Shown: in pieces, positions 33,057-44,629 of the stretch
How positions within the stretch are numbered: position 1 is the first letter of the stretch
How the letters are laid out: every line of letters begins with the position of its first letter
Source of the DNA: Sporopachydermia quercuum
Lineage: Eukaryota; Ascomycota; Sporopachydermiomycetes; Sporopachydermiales; Sporopachydermiaceae
Assembly (NCBI GenBank): GCA_001599295.1
Contig: BCGN01000006.1
Span: 310,001 to 374,000 of the forward strand
Reading direction: 5' to 3'
Length of the DNA stretch: 64,000 nt
Notes under the pieces: model-generated
Told to the model about the DNA's origin: nothing
Databases searched by the model: none
The model's input: only the letters and a program-made list of their open reading frames with translations
Made by a program: the position numbers and the translations under genes

Positions 33057-34719
33057 TTTGAATATATTCTTTTAATATGTCTCTTGTATTATAATTCTAT
33101 TGTGTCTTCTGAATGGGTTTAGTTGATCAATAGTATTCTCTTCGCTTTTATTTACCTGTAATTTTAACGATATGCAGGAAGAATGCCATTAAAGGGGAAT
33201 CCCATAGTTTTATATTTACTTGTTATCTTTTTTTTTCAGCAAACAGTTACTCCCTAAACCATGAAGAAAAAAAANNATTATTACCCGGAGCTTTTATTTA
33301 TTAATTAGGCAGGAGTTTCTAATAATAGTAAGAGCATCAACAACCCTAAAATAAAAATCAAGTATGGTATTTCTTATTTAGTATTTCAAGCGACAAACCA
33401 AAATTATCAACTGAAACAAGATGAAAATATGACTCATCAATAGTATGAGATTTACTCTGGTTTTATAGTAAATAGTTCTTACATTTACTATTGAATATCA
33501 GTCTTGAGTTAATTCTTTGCTTCCTGGAAAATTTGTGAACTGAAACACTTTATGGTTGAAGACAGAAGCCTCAAAAACACATTTCTGCGTGTGCCCAAGA
33601 AAATGTGTCATCATCTATGCATGTAAGAATATATGGTATATTTCTTTGTGGCTACTTCACAAATGCCCAACATAAGGCTCCTTCAAGCTGCATTGTTTGT
33701 TCTTTTGATTGTTTATATGCTCGTTCAAACTAGTAGATATATGTGCCATCAATTCTATTTAGTCACTATTTGCTATTACATCTCGATAAACCGGTCTTTA
33801 GTTTTTTTTCGTATTATAATTAATTATAACTGATTTATATTATCAGATTTCTGGTATCTCTGCTCTAGCTTTTACAGATAATCTGTAAGAAACTACACTA
33901 AACAATAAAAAAAAATGGAAAAAAAAAATCATCTGAATTAATGATAGCATAATCTGATTTTCCTCAGGTTATAATTAGAACAAACGCGTCGCGCTGCAAA
34001 AACTAAGCATATAATACTGTTCATGAAATCTTCATTGTCTATTAAAGAACTGAACTCCTGATGCGTCTAATCCTTATAGTAAGGTCAAAATAGTGATTGT
34101 GACAATTTAAGTCTCAGTTTCAATATTGGAAGTAAGTGTGGCATTGACTTCTATGCATTAGAAATGAGCTTATCTTGCTCGATAAACAAGTGTACTGATT
34201 CACTCAGTTAGGTCCTCCATGAAATAGTGATGCGCAATACAGAATAGACATAAATTATAATTATAATAGTAAAACAATAAAACAATGATAATAACATGCT
34301 TTTTTCCCTAAGAACTGTATTTATTATCGATAATAATTATAATTTTCATCTACTCAAACGCGTTTCCCCAGTAATTCACATCCAATCTCCTCTCATTACA
34401 CTTCAAGTAGCCATTCCGTTCTTCCCACAATAAATTTACCTGAAACGAGTTGCTGGGTTTAAGTTACTTCTTAACATAGTTACTCTCAACTCAACAGATC
34501 AACGCTCTGTTCAGTTGTTTTTGGTTATAGAAGAGAAATCGTGTTTTTTTTTCCTGGATAGATCCATTACCTCTACAATTTCTATCAATTGCAAGGCTTC
34601 TTCTATATAGCTTTGAAAATCTACCATATAATTTCTCTACAGAAGACAAGGATCATTTGACCTATCTTTATCACATTTCTCTGATCTGGAAATCATTATA
34701 CAAACACTGATCAATCATA

Positions 34720-36976
34720 ATGTCTGAATTAGAATCTGATCATTCTAACGATATTGGCTATCAAACAACTAATGTTACATCGGTCGTAAGTCTTAAATTG
34801 AGTCCTTTTTTTCTTCATTCCTTTAATATGAGATAACTAACAAAGAAATCAGTTGCTGAGGCGGCGAAAATTCCTTCGCAAAGCCATACCTTTTACAATT
34901 ATGGTTTGTGGTGCAACAGGTACAGGGAAATCGACATTCATCAACACTTTATGTGAAGTCGAAGGAAGTAATAAATTAATTGATAAAACGAAGAGATACG
35001 ATAACTTCAATGCTTCTTTTGATCGTAAAGAGTGGATCGATCGTTTGGTGAAACAGGCAATAGAAGGGAAGTCAGCATTCGAGGACCAAAATCAGAAATT
35101 GGTTGATGACGACAACTTAATGGATAACATATTGGGAAAACCCACATCAGGATATGGTAGCGTTGAGCCTTTATCACCTAGTAAAGAAGGAATAGCTAGA
35201 TCACATTCGTATCAGAATTCGCTTACCAACTCGAAAGTTGAAAGTCTTATAGGTGGTGAGTTAAGGCCAGCTAAGACTCGGACAGCTAATCGTGAGAGTA
35301 ACTCGCACGTCTTAAATAACTCCCGTATTTCTTCTATTCAGAAACAACAAGAAAAAATGGAAAGATTAAGTAAAGAGAATGCAACTGATAACATTTATGA
35401 TTATGTCGATTACAAATTAAGCTATTTTGATGTTGATTTCGAACCTGAAAGAGCTCATGAAGAACCTGGATTCTCTTTGAGCCGCTATTCTATCAATTTA
35501 GAAGATGAAGATGGGTCTCATATTGCATTGTCGGTGTTGGATACACCAGGATTTGGTGATAATCTTGAAAACGAGTTCTGCTTTGAAGAAATATGCAGAT
35601 ATATCACACAACAGTTTGATTATATCATTGCTGAAGAAACCAAATTGAAAAGAAATCCTCGAGGGCCCAATTACGACAACCGTGTGCATTTATTACTTTA
35701 TTTTATCGAACCAACTGGGCATGGACTTCGTGAAATCGATGTAAAAGCAATGAAAGCTTTCTCTAAGTATGTCAATATTATTCCAGTGATAAGTAAAGCT
35801 GATTCTTTCACTACTGCTGAAATAAAGACATTCAAGAAAAATTTGATGAGAGACTTCAATCATTGGACTATTCCTATTTATGATTTCCCGTATGAAGATG
35901 AGGCAACAGAAACAGCTGAAGATTTAGAATCAATAAGAGAGAACAAACTTTTAAGATCTCTTTTACCCTTTTCAGTCATTGGTGCTGATGACATACGATC
36001 TGGACCTAGAGGAAGACACTATCAATGGGGAACAGTTGAAGTTGATAATCCAGATCACTGCGATTTTATTTACTTGAAGAATGCCATTTTAGGATCTCAT
36101 CTCAGTGAGCTGAAAGATTTAACAAATAACTTTCTATATGAAAACTATAGAACAGAAAAATTATCAGAAGTAACAGAGTCGTCCATTTTAATAGAAAACC
36201 AAGACTCTTTTGTGGAAGGAACTACAACAAAGAAATTTCCTGATCCTTCTATTACCAACATCATGGATATTGTGAGCGAGACACCTAAGCTAAATCATGT
36301 GAGAGCTTCACCATCTATATCTAGTAATAATTCAGGTAAATATAAGTCGATGTTAGACGTTGGGACGCAGAGTGAGAAACAGAGCAGTGCTAGAAATACT
36401 CCTGTTGTTGGTGCTTCTGAACATTTGAAATCACTATCTCCTGCTCCATCGCCCGCTGCGTCTCAATACGAAGATGGAGTTGAACTCAAAACTAATGAAA
36501 AGTTCAAGGATATCCAGACAATGTCAAAAACGTTACCTTTCATTATCAAGACACAACAACTGAGTGAAAAGAAACAGAAACTCCAAGAGTATTATGATCA
36601 ATTGAAGGCTGAATTAGAATCAGAACAGAAATTGTTGGAGGAGAAAGAACTGCTATTGACGGAGCAGAAGAAGAAAAGAGAGTTGATTGAAGAGCAAAGA
36701 ATACAGGCTTTGAGAGAACAAGAGATTGCGATTGAAATGGAGAAGCAGCGAGAACGAGAATTGGAGTTAGAACGAGAACATCGACGGTTGGAGTTAGAAA
36801 CACAGCAGGAATTTCAAGATGCAGAAACTAATTTAGTAACAGAGGAAAATGAAACACATGCCGCGAGCTCTGTTTATGAAGCTGATGANGAAGTAAATGA
36901 GAATGAACACAACGATAACAATGAAGTGCACGGAAATGGGGAAGAGAATCAAACAAATGGAGAAGGTAATCACTGA
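34720..36976 (+). CDS. SHS1: Septin of the Shs1/Sep7 type, two exons
   Basis: Exon 1 is 34720-34785 (22 codons, M-S-E-L-E-S-D-H) and exon 2 is 34853-36976; the 67-base intron has GTAAG at 34786, branch TAACTAAC and acceptor CAG at 34852. The protein has 729 residues. It shows the P-loop G-A-T-G-T-G-K-S-T, G3 D-T-P-G-F-G-D, and G4 S-K-A-D. The blocks A-E-E-T-K-L-K-R-N-P-R, Y-F-I-E-P-T-G-H-G-L-R-E-I-D and L-Y-E-N-Y-R-T-E-K-L-S single out Shs1/Sep7 rather than Cdc11. A 130-residue insertion separates P-loop and G3. The C-terminus is a long Gln/Glu/Lys coiled coil. Shs1 caps septin rods at the bud neck for cytokinesis. Exon 2 alone starts with no ATG, so splicing is needed. One N is at 36890. Confidence 0.94.
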
Positions 36977-37306
36977 TATCAGAAAACAACAATCATTCAT
37001 GAATATTATAGCTGTGCATAATAAAATTGGACTCTAATAGATAATATAGCTGAATATGTAGATCCTTCACTGAATAAAGTTCATAAACAATGTTTTTTCC
37101 TTCCACATGGTAGCACTCGTAAAAACAAAAAAGAAGCTGGTTTTTGTAAGTATATAGATTATAGTATATCTCTAGTAATAGTGGTAGGACTTTATATCTC
37201 TTTTCAATCTTTACTGTTACATAAAATACATGATCAGTTTCGTTCCATATAAGCATTCAATCAGCCAACAACTCTACCAGCTCTATTCGCTTTCTCCACG
37301 TGCATG
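36977..37306. other. convergent 3' region
   Basis: This 330-base stretch holds the 3' ends of SHS1 and CLPP. No gene or repeat is seen. Confidence 0.5.
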
Positions 37307-37954
37307 TCACTCTTGTGATTTATCGATTTTAGTACGGTTTTCTATCACTTTATCCACTATGCCATACTCAACAGCTTCTTCAGCACTTAAAAATCGATCT
37401 CTTTCCAGTAAATCGTGTACTTCTTCTATCGTTAAACCCTTCATCATATGACTTAAATATATGTTATTGAGCCTATGTTTCATATCAATAATATGCTTAG
37501 CATGAATTTCAATATCAGTTGCTTGTCCTTGATATCCTCCGCTCGGTTGGTGTACCATAACTGAAGCGTTTGGCAAAATCATACGTTTACCAGCTGTACC
37601 ACTAGCTAACAACAGTGATCCCATTGAACATGCTTGTCCTAAACATACCGTACTAATATCATTGGATATATATTGCATAGTATCATAAATCGCCAGCCCT
37701 GAGGATACATTGCCTCCTGGTGAATTTATGTACATGTATATGTCTTTCTGTGGGTTGACTGATTCTAAGTACAGCAATTGAGCTGTAATGGAGGTTGTTG
37801 TTACATCATCGATTGGACCTGATAGGTATATTATCCTGTCCTTCAATAATCGTGAAAAAATATCATAAGAAGTTGAAAGCCCATTATGATTTTTATTCGC
37901 AAAAGATATTTTACTGAATTGTTTTGTGAATGGTCTTATGTTTCTTATTGACAT
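37307..37954 (-). CDS. CLPP: ClpP-type serine protease, probably mitochondrial
   Basis: The protein has 215 residues. The ClpP triad is intact: Ser110 in [10 protein letters not shown], His135 in V-M-V-H-Q-P-S-G-G and Asp186 in [11 protein letters not shown]. These positions closely match E. coli ClpP precursor. Also present are [13 protein letters not shown], for the oxyanion/strand region, and the handle helix M-K-H-R-L-N-N-I-Y. The first 25 residues are Arg/Lys/Ser/Phe-rich without acids, a mitochondrial presequence. ClpP forms a tetradecameric barrel with the ClpX unfoldase. S. cerevisiae and S. pombe lack it, so its presence in this yeast is notable. Start ATG 37954. Confidence 0.93.
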   Translation of the reverse strand: MSIRNIRPFTKQFSKISFANKNHNGLSTSYDIFSRLLKDRIIYLSGPIDDVTTTSITAQLLYLESVNPQKDIYMYINSPGGNVSSGLAIYDTMQYISNDISTVCLGQACSMGSLLLASGTAGKRMILPNASVMVHQPSGGYQGQATDIEIHAKHIIDMKHRLNNIYLSHMMKGLTIEEVHDLLERDRFLSAEEAVEYGIVDKVIENRTKIDKSQE

Positions 37955-38428
37955 ATTATATATGTATCAGCTTCGCTTTACACCCTGTTTCTTCATGACA
38001 TATGATTCATATAGCAGAACTCTGTTGGGGCAGCTGTGACTTTAGACTATTAAATAAAAAACTTGATTAATGCTCTGTTTTCCATTGATTATTGTTTTCT
38101 GTTCTCCTTGTGTGTTATATTCGATCACCATCACAAATAAACATATCCAGTGTTCTGTTCATTTATTTGATGAGTCACACTACAGCAAGGCTACATGCAA
38201 ACTAGCTGTATCTATTGGAGATAAACCTGATGGTAGTAAAGAAAAGAGAAATGAACATGGTATGCAAAGAAATAAATGGCTCTATAATAAAAAGAAAATT
38301 ATTAATAAATCTACAAGCGTTCAACGCTGAAAAAAAAAATAAGTAAATGATTATATTAATACATTATGAATCAACCTGTGTTTAAGGTATCGATCGATCG
38401 TTTCTTATCCTCTTTCCTCCTTCCTTCC
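37955..38428. other. intergenic, CLPP upstream
   Basis: This 470-base AT-rich stretch is upstream of CLPP. An ATG frame at 38070 runs through low-complexity Lys-rich sequence and lacks support. Confidence 0.5.
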
Positions 38429-38563
38429 CTATTTCTGACCTTGTGGAGAGGCACCTTCGGCACCTTCGGCACCTATCCGTTGAATATCCAAAATTACAAG
38501 CAATAACAATACTTTGTCGACATTCGAACCAGTTAAAGGAATGTTTTCATTACCTGTCCGCAT
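38429..38563 (-). CDS. possible 44-residue ORF with repeated AEG
   Basis: This frame starts at an internal ATG in M-R-T-G-N-E-N-I-P-L-T-G. It has a hydrophobic L-L-L-L-V-I-L-D core and a C-terminal A-E-G-A-E-G-A-S-P repeat made by three GGCACCTTC-type units. The same frame stays open up to 38641 but without ATG and through an A-run, so this could also be a 3' exon of the neighbouring small ORF. I do not recognise it. Confidence 0.28.
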   Translation of the reverse strand: MRTGNENIPLTGSNVDKVLLLLVILDIQRIGAEGAEGASPQGQK

Positions 38564-38652
38564 CCGTAAAGGTAAAGTGTTGTGTATGATTGGTGTCTGG
38601 TTGAATGCGAGCTCTTTTTTTTTTTTTTTATCTCTAAACAAACTAGACTCAT

Positions 38653-38889
38653 TCAGCTTCTGTAATGACTAGATGAGCTAGGTCCTTTCAAAATTATAGG
38701 AACAGGCTGTGGTTTATGAACTTCAACATGTTCTTCTTGTCCAGGAGCATATAGCTTAAAAGGAGTGTTTGGTCTACTGGCTGGTTGAGATTCAGGTGTG
38801 CTAGATCTTGAACGTACTGATTCTTGTTGTTCTTTGAGTCTTTGTAGTCTTTTTTGTTCGATTTCTGGTGCAACTTCAAAGAAAGCCAT
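38653..38889 (-). CDS. unrecognised 78-residue protein
   Basis: ATG 38889 opens a highly polar protein. Residues 8-25 form a charged Gln/Lys/Arg/Glu helix (E-I-E-Q-K-R-L-Q-R-L-K-E-Q-Q), then a Ser/Pro/Arg stretch (S-S-T-P-E-S-Q-P-A-S-R-P-N-T-P), then F-K-L-Y-A-P-G-Q-E. The codon pattern and non-repetitive polar sequence suggest a real gene. There are no membrane spans and no family I know. A 14-base A-run on this strand lies just after its stop, between it and the 38429 ORF. No canonical splice pair joins the two that I can see. Confidence 0.5.
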   Translation of the reverse strand: MAFFEVAPEIEQKRLQRLKEQQESVRSRSSTPESQPASRPNTPFKLYAPGQEEHVEVHKPQPVPIILKGPSSSSHYRS

Positions 38890-40312
38890 TTTGACAGAGT
38901 TATGTGATAGAGTATTAGATTATTAATATAAAACGACTAATATCTATATAGCAATTTAAGTTGATCTACTTCAATTGTTTGATAATTGGTAGGAATGTGA
39001 ATCTATAGCTGTAGTTATGTATACAATGCTACTACTTATGTGTTGTATTCAGTAATGAATAGATATTCGAACCACTTTGATCATAGCTTATTGGAAAGAA
39101 AGAAAAGGAGGAAAGAAAGGAAGAAAACAAATGTACTACATGGTTAAAAAAATAGCATTACTATTCTTCGCCTTTAGGAGTGAAATTTTTCAGTCATAAA
39201 ATTTTCCAATTCTCCGAGATGTGTGTGCTAAATAAGGTTTGCTTGTCTTACTACCTAATTTCGACTACTACTGTGAGGTATAAATGGGTATAAATGAGTC
39301 AGAAGTAAGAGAAAAAAAAGCCACCTGGAAAAGAAGCTTTGAAGCTTTGAAGATTGAATAATACCTGAAATTATTTTTCAATAACGATATGATATCCCAA
39401 GTTCAAGTTCATTTTTGTATACTTGCTCTGGAAGTAAATACCAACTATTTATCTCTTTTATTCAACTGAACTGACACATATACCTCTCTGTTTGTTCATT
39501 ATTCCGGTTCCTTTTCAAAACAAAGTTCAACTTCAGCATTTCTGATACAACTAAAGATCTCCCAGAATGCCCTATTGGGTTTATTATTACCCTTAGAAAA
39601 TTTATTCATCTCGTGAATCCCCCGAGATTACCCTCTGTTCGATGACACGCAGGAAGCTTCGGGGGTCTCTAGAGATTATTGATTTCTAGCATGGGGCTTC
39701 AAAATTTTCACATTTCTCCCTGGTTTTCTTTTCCTCGGTTTTTGTGAGCAATGAAGGCCGACTAGTTTTAGTACTGCTTTTTCTCTATTAAGCAACCGAA
39801 ATAGGCTGGCGTCACTATTTTTATTCATTAGTAATAATGGTTTGATGCTGACCCGAAAGCCGTTAGATCGGCTTAGTTTTTGTTTTGGTTAGATCGAATT
39901 GTACTCAGAGTATCTCCGTTCTTAGATCTGCGAAATGATACTAACGGTCATAATCTCAGTGACATGATGATATTAGCTTGTATGGTTTTATTATTAGATT
40001 TGTTTTTCTGTCATAAAGTATTTTGTGGTTATAGTTATGTATTTTATGTCATATATAATCATTGGTTATTGACTGAATCGTGAGATTTTGAACAAACTAA
40101 GCAATGCACCCAATATTGCGCTACGATAAAAGTGATTGTTCGTTTTTATGAGCTTGAGCTTGAGGTCTTGTAACGAGATGTATCCCATTGATATCCTTAT
40201 TACTATCTACTTTAATAATAAAATGTATGTCTTATCTTATTTTCATGACTATGTCTTCTTATACCTACATCTGCTCATCAATCATTAAGACTGATAGACT
40301 ATCTCATTTACT
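38890..40312. other. intergenic with inverted repeats
   Basis: This 1.4 kb stretch lies downstream of chitin synthase and upstream of the small ORFs. It contains an inverted repeat CCCCCGA (39619-39625) / TCGGGGG (39659-39665), followed at once by the 10-base palindrome TCTCTAGAGA (39666-39675). The ORF at 39880 starts with a non-ATG codon and is not supported. Confidence 0.5.
39619..39675. repeat. GC-rich inverted repeat plus palindrome
   Basis: Arms CCCCCGA and TCGGGGG are 33 bases apart, and the palindrome TCTCTAGAGA follows directly. This is unusual in such AT-rich DNA and could fold in RNA. Function unknown. Confidence 0.45.
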
Positions 40313-43300
40313 TCACCTTCCGAACAATTTGAAGACCATGTAAGTAGTACATCCCAAAAACCTAAAGGCAGCTACACCAGCTACTGTCCATAAAATGACA
40401 GCCATAAAAATTTCTTCTCGAGATTGCAATGTAGAGTCACAAGAGGCAGTATCTAATGCTAGTTGTCTTGGAAAGTACTTGAGATTGACTGCAGATGCAG
40501 CAGTAGTAGAACTGTCATCCTTTTTCAGATTACCAATACCTCCTGTTGTAAGTACAACTGCCACTATTATAAAATTGGAAATAATCCATGTTAACACAAC
40601 ACTTGAGCGAATCAAAGCATAGTAATCTTTCTCCTTCTCATCAGCACTAGATCTCTCCTCGGGAGGCTCGTATGGAGCCAATAGCACACCGATTTGCTCA
40701 CCATAATTAGCATCAATCTCCTCAGGCTTAGTTGGAATTTCAACTTCTAATTGACCTTTGTCATCAGCTTTGGCTACACCTAAATCAGTCTTTTGACCTG
40801 TATCACCTTTCGTTCCCCAAGAAATATCGTGAATATTGCAGAAAGCATATACATTAAGCACGTTAATAAATGAAGGGGTCAATAGAATATACTGTAAAGA
40901 AGATGTTACAATATGCCAAGGGTCCAGATATATCAATGAAGATAAAAGGTACAAAATATAAGTTGAGAGCATAGAAACCACCAGTGTTCTGAAAGTTGAA
41001 TTAGTGAATAGTAAGTTAGCATCGAACACATCATTATTACACTTAATAGCTGCTTTAGCTGCATGTACTGATGTTATTACAGCTACAACCATTAAGTATA
41101 ACATTAATATGGCAAAAAAAGTAACAACTACCAAATAAAACCATTTGGTACCTTTAGGTCTATTTCCAAAAGCTAGAACAAATGTTGATACCAAGCAAAT
41201 ACCATATAACCAAAGAAATAAGAACGATAAAGCCCTATAAACGTCATTAGTAGTACCAATACTTACCGTTAGAATTCTAAATACAAGGAAGAAAGAGCCA
41301 ATAGAAAACCATGACAAGAGAAGATTAATCAGTTGATAAACCATTTCAATCATTAGAAAAGCCAAACGGAGAGCAGAGTGACCTGATCTGAATATGCGGT
41401 AGAAATGAACAGCTGAGTAAATGGCAGCAAAAAATGAACCGTTAAGCCATCTTCTTCTTTGTAGAATAAACTCTGATAATCCACTTGGTACATCGGTTGC
41501 TGCATGGGCTGAACTAACATAACGCAGTACCCAATTGCAGTTCTGCTTAGCAACAAGTTCAAAACATAAAATTCTATCTTCAGCAAGATACATGTTAGAT
41601 GTGAACACACCAGCATTCGAAGAGTGTAACGTTTCACCCTTAAAGTATTTCTCTAAAGGACCTTCTCCGTGCTCATTATTTTGCACAGCTCTCAATCTGT
41701 AGGCTGAAAATGCACCAGGAAGAACAGAAATAAACCCAAATACAGATTCCGTTGGTTTGTCAAGAATATTTGACATTTTATATTCAAAATTTTGGCCTGC
41801 AATTAATGGATTTAAAAGTAAACTACCACTCTTACCAAGCATAGCTTTGATCTCACCACATGCACCACCGACATTAGGGTGAAGGTCGAATTCTTTCCAT
41901 AATCTATAAATTGATTTTGAACCAGGTTTGGTACCAGCATCAAGTAAAACAACAACTTCAGGCTTGAGAATAGGAGCAAATGCTTGGAAACACCAACGAT
42001 GAGAGTTGATTTTCTTTTGATTTTTTTCTTTCAAACAGAATAATAATTGTACTGGGACTGTCTTTTCTGTAGTAAGCTTAACGTTAGTATCAGTAACTTC
42101 TGATATACCAACCATAGTAGTAAATTCATATATATGACTGGAAACTGGTTTATCATTCACCATATTCTTAGCAAATCCTTCTTGGTAAACCCCTAGAGCA
42201 GCTAATAAGGCTCTTGATCGTGGATTGATCTTAGTTCTACCATCACTGACAATACACACAACTACTTTCTTCCACGCCTCTTTGCCCCAAGTAGAAGAGT
42301 TTGTTCGCGTCATTAAATACTTGATGTTCTTGAAAACACCTTGTAGTGTTCTGGCCAATAGAATGTCCTCTTCATTATACATCGTAATAACAATCATCAG
42401 TTCAGTAGTTCGCGGACGTTGATAACAGGTTTGGCGTAAGGTGAAATTGTTGGCGACAAAATCACTGGCATCACAGGTAGCTGCACTATATCTCATATAA
42501 GTAAATTCACGCTCAGTTCGAGGTTCAGGATACTTAGCTAGCAATTGATTTGATACAGGACAATCCAATACCAAATTGCCATTCATTAGCTTGATTTTCT
42601 TTGGTACAATAAGGCGTCTTTCCTGAGAACCAGGAGGAGGTGGTTGAGCAACTCCTTCTTCATCAATGAAAGGATTACTTTCAGCAGTCGTTTCATTGTT
42701 ATGATCTGGGTCATCATCATTCTCAATTAACCCTGATGTACCAAAATCAAACCCCTCTTCATTGACCAAATGACGCTCATCAGTTAGTGGAAGTTCGGTT
42801 TGAGGTTGAGGTTCTTCAATGAAAGTGTTCAAAGCGTATTGATCACCAGCAATTGGAAATGGCTTAAAGCTATCAAAATCATCTTCAGATTTGTCGTAGA
42901 CAAATGCACCTCTGAACGGACTCATTACAGAAGGTGGTTGCGGTGGCTGAGGGGGAAGGGGAGGCAAACCAGGTGGACTATGGTTCAATAGATAACCGTT
43001 GTCTTGGCTGCTTATGTAGCTGTTGTCATTTATAGTAGTAGTGGGATATAGATCAGGTCTATTAGAAAGACTAGACGTATCTTCTTGACCACTGTATGAA
43101 GGAGTGTAAGGATTAGGAGCCCTGGGGAGAGAATAATCTCTATAACCTCTAATGTGACCCATCTCATTCATTTCAAAGTCATTTTGATGGTGGAACACAC
43201 TTGGTGGATCAACTGGGTATCCTTCAGCTAATGCCTCCGGGGCGTACTCTGGATGATCCTGCTGTAGATCAATTCGAGGCCCAGACGCGTTCCTCAGTGG

Positions 43301-43468
43301 TTCGTAAGGACTTGGATTGAAATATGACACATTTTGACGAGGACGAGGATAAGAATGTGGGTCTGGCTCATGCTCTTCAGTCAGTCCATATTCAACATCA
43401 TGATCCGGAGGAGTATTGGAGTATTGTTGTCGGACATAATATCGATTATCGTTGTTATTACCGCTCAT
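40313..43468 (-). CDS. Chitin synthase, class I/II (GT2)
   Basis: The protein has 1,051 residues. A Pro/Asn-rich cytosolic leader (about 1-290) precedes the Chitin_synth_1 domain with R-T-T-E-L-M-I-V-I-T-M-Y-N-E-E. It contains L-L-D-A-G-T-K-P in the donor-binding region, E630-D631-R632 (EDR motif) and Q-R-R-R-W (670-674), which is required for catalysis. A C-terminal set of about seven membrane helices follows, with a final hydrophobic pair. These are the hallmarks of class I/II fungal chitin synthases (S. cerevisiae Chs1 1,131 residues and Chs2 963; Candida Chs2/Chs8). It makes chitin from UDP-GlcNAc at the plasma membrane. ATG 43468 is the natural start. I cannot tell whether it is the septal or the repair enzyme. 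Confidence 0.95.
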   Translation of the reverse strand: MSGNNNDNRYYVRQQYSNTPPDHDVEYGLTEEHEPDPHSYPRPRQNVSYFNPSPYEPLRNASGPRIDLQQDHPEYAPEALAEGYPVDPPSVFHHQNDFEMNEMGHIRGYRDYSLPRAPNPYTPSYSGQEDTSSLSNRPDLYPTTTINDNSYISSQDNGYLLNHSPPGLPPLPPQPPQPPSVMSPFRGAFVYDKSEDDFDSFKPFPIAGDQYALNTFIEEPQPQTELPLTDERHLVNEEGFDFGTSGLIENDDDPDHNNETTAESNPFIDEEGVAQPPPPGSQERRLIVPKKIKLMNGNLVLDCPVSNQLLAKYPEPRTEREFTYMRYSAATCDASDFVANNFTLRQTCYQRPRTTELMIVITMYNEEDILLARTLQGVFKNIKYLMTRTNSSTWGKEAWKKVVVCIVSDGRTKINPRSRALLAALGVYQEGFAKNMVNDKPVSSHIYEFTTMVGISEVTDTNVKLTTEKTVPVQLLFCLKEKNQKKINSHRWCFQAFAPILKPEVVVLLDAGTKPGSKSIYRLWKEFDLHPNVGGACGEIKAMLGKSGSLLLNPLIAGQNFEYKMSNILDKPTESVFGFISVLPGAFSAYRLRAVQNNEHGEGPLEKYFKGETLHSSNAGVFTSNMYLAEDRILCFELVAKQNCNWVLRYVSSAHAATDVPSGLSEFILQRRRWLNGSFFAAIYSAVHFYRIFRSGHSALRLAFLMIEMVYQLINLLLSWFSIGSFFLVFRILTVSIGTTNDVYRALSFLFLWLYGICLVSTFVLAFGNRPKGTKWFYLVVVTFFAILMLYLMVVAVITSVHAAKAAIKCNNDVFDANLLFTNSTFRTLVVSMLSTYILYLLSSLIYLDPWHIVTSSLQYILLTPSFINVLNVYAFCNIHDISWGTKGDTGQKTDLGVAKADDKGQLEVEIPTKPEEIDANYGEQIGVLLAPYEPPEERSSADEKEKDYYALIRSSVVLTWIISNFIIVAVVLTTGGIGNLKKDDSSTTAASAVNLKYFPRQLALDTASCDSTLQSREEIFMAVILWTVAGVAAFRFLGCTTYMVFKLFGR

Positions 43469-44629
43469 GATTATATAATATTCACTGCAATAAAAATAGA
43501 GTCTTTAATGCAATCAATAACTTATTGGTTTCAGCTAATGAAAAAGTAAAACAGTTCAGATCAAGCAATTCCTGTACATAATCAATTGTTCCTGCTATTA
43601 AAGTGCTAAGATGTGTCTCCAAAGATCAAATGCTGGAGTCAACGTGTTAAGTCTTGAATCTATGATATCTCTAGACGACCAAAATCAAAAACAATTGTTT
43701 GCGATTCCTAACAATTCAACAGCCAGAAACTCCTAATTGAAAACCAAGTAATGATTTCTGTCTAATGTTTTACTGAAATTACTGTCTATGGTTGGACAGA
43801 GCTGAGACCAATTAAATAATTTTGATCATTAATTGTTGATGGATCGTTTCTTTTATTCACATGAGTTTCGTTTTAGTAAGGGTGCTAAATAGAGTTATGG
43901 TAGTTGATTTTTCGAGGTGAATAAAGTATTTTATGTGTACATGTAATTTAAGGTTAAACCTTATTTGATAGGGAAATGTTTCTAGTGTGCCACATTTAGA
44001 TACAGACGAAAGAGCTACGGCGATCTTGTTAGATAAAGGGAATGCCAAAGACAATAAAAACACTCAATATGTAATATATAATATAATCTGAAAGCGAGCC
44101 TTAAGTCTAATGGTCTAATTTAAGGTCATCGAAGGTTGCCTTTCCAAAGTGCAGTCACAATTGGTAGCAGATCACTACTACAGTTCTCTTCTAATTGCGC
44201 TGAGCCTCATCATCATTCAAACTTCAACTAAGTTCCATTCCTCAAAACGATTTAGTTAATGCACTAAGTCTAACTGAAACTATTTTTAGACATAGAGCAG
44301 AGAACCAAAGCTCACAACTCTTTTTTTGTTTCATTTTATTTTGATATCAACTTTTGGCGTCTTCCTTGTTTCATGTACGGTTTATAAAGTTGCCATACAA
44401 ATACCCATAATAGAAGAAATAATGGGGAAGCAATTAAACCTAATTTTTCCTGCTTCTATCTTTATCATGGCTCATCTCAAAACCAATCCTGAAAGCAATT
44501 TAACGATTTTATACGAGTATTACCTCAAAAAGTTTTACCTCAAACCTTTGAAATATATTAGAAAAACGAATGTGAATATATATCTAATTAATTTAATACA
44601 AGAGAGAAAGACAGTCAATTGGGTGAAAC
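43469..44629. other. chitin synthase promoter region
   Basis: This 1.16 kb stretch lies between chitin synthase and the 3' end of AMO1. The 115-codon frame at 44326 begins with a TTG and overlaps the AMO1 end in the opposite strand, so I leave it out. No gene. Confidence 0.55.

Larger units (their letters stand above)
32740..34719. other. GCN4 leader and divergent promoter region
   Basis: The 2 kb stretch between GCN4 (leftward) and SHS1 (rightward) has no separate gene. Its left 320 bases form the uORF-rich GCN4 leader. The rest is extremely AT-rich, with A/T runs near 33230, 33905 and 34310 and short TA palindromes. Confidence 0.6.

Noticed and set aside
38070-38330. 86-codon plus-strand frame between CLPP and the small ORFs
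   Set aside because: Ends in Lys/Asn low complexity and shows no coding-like pattern.
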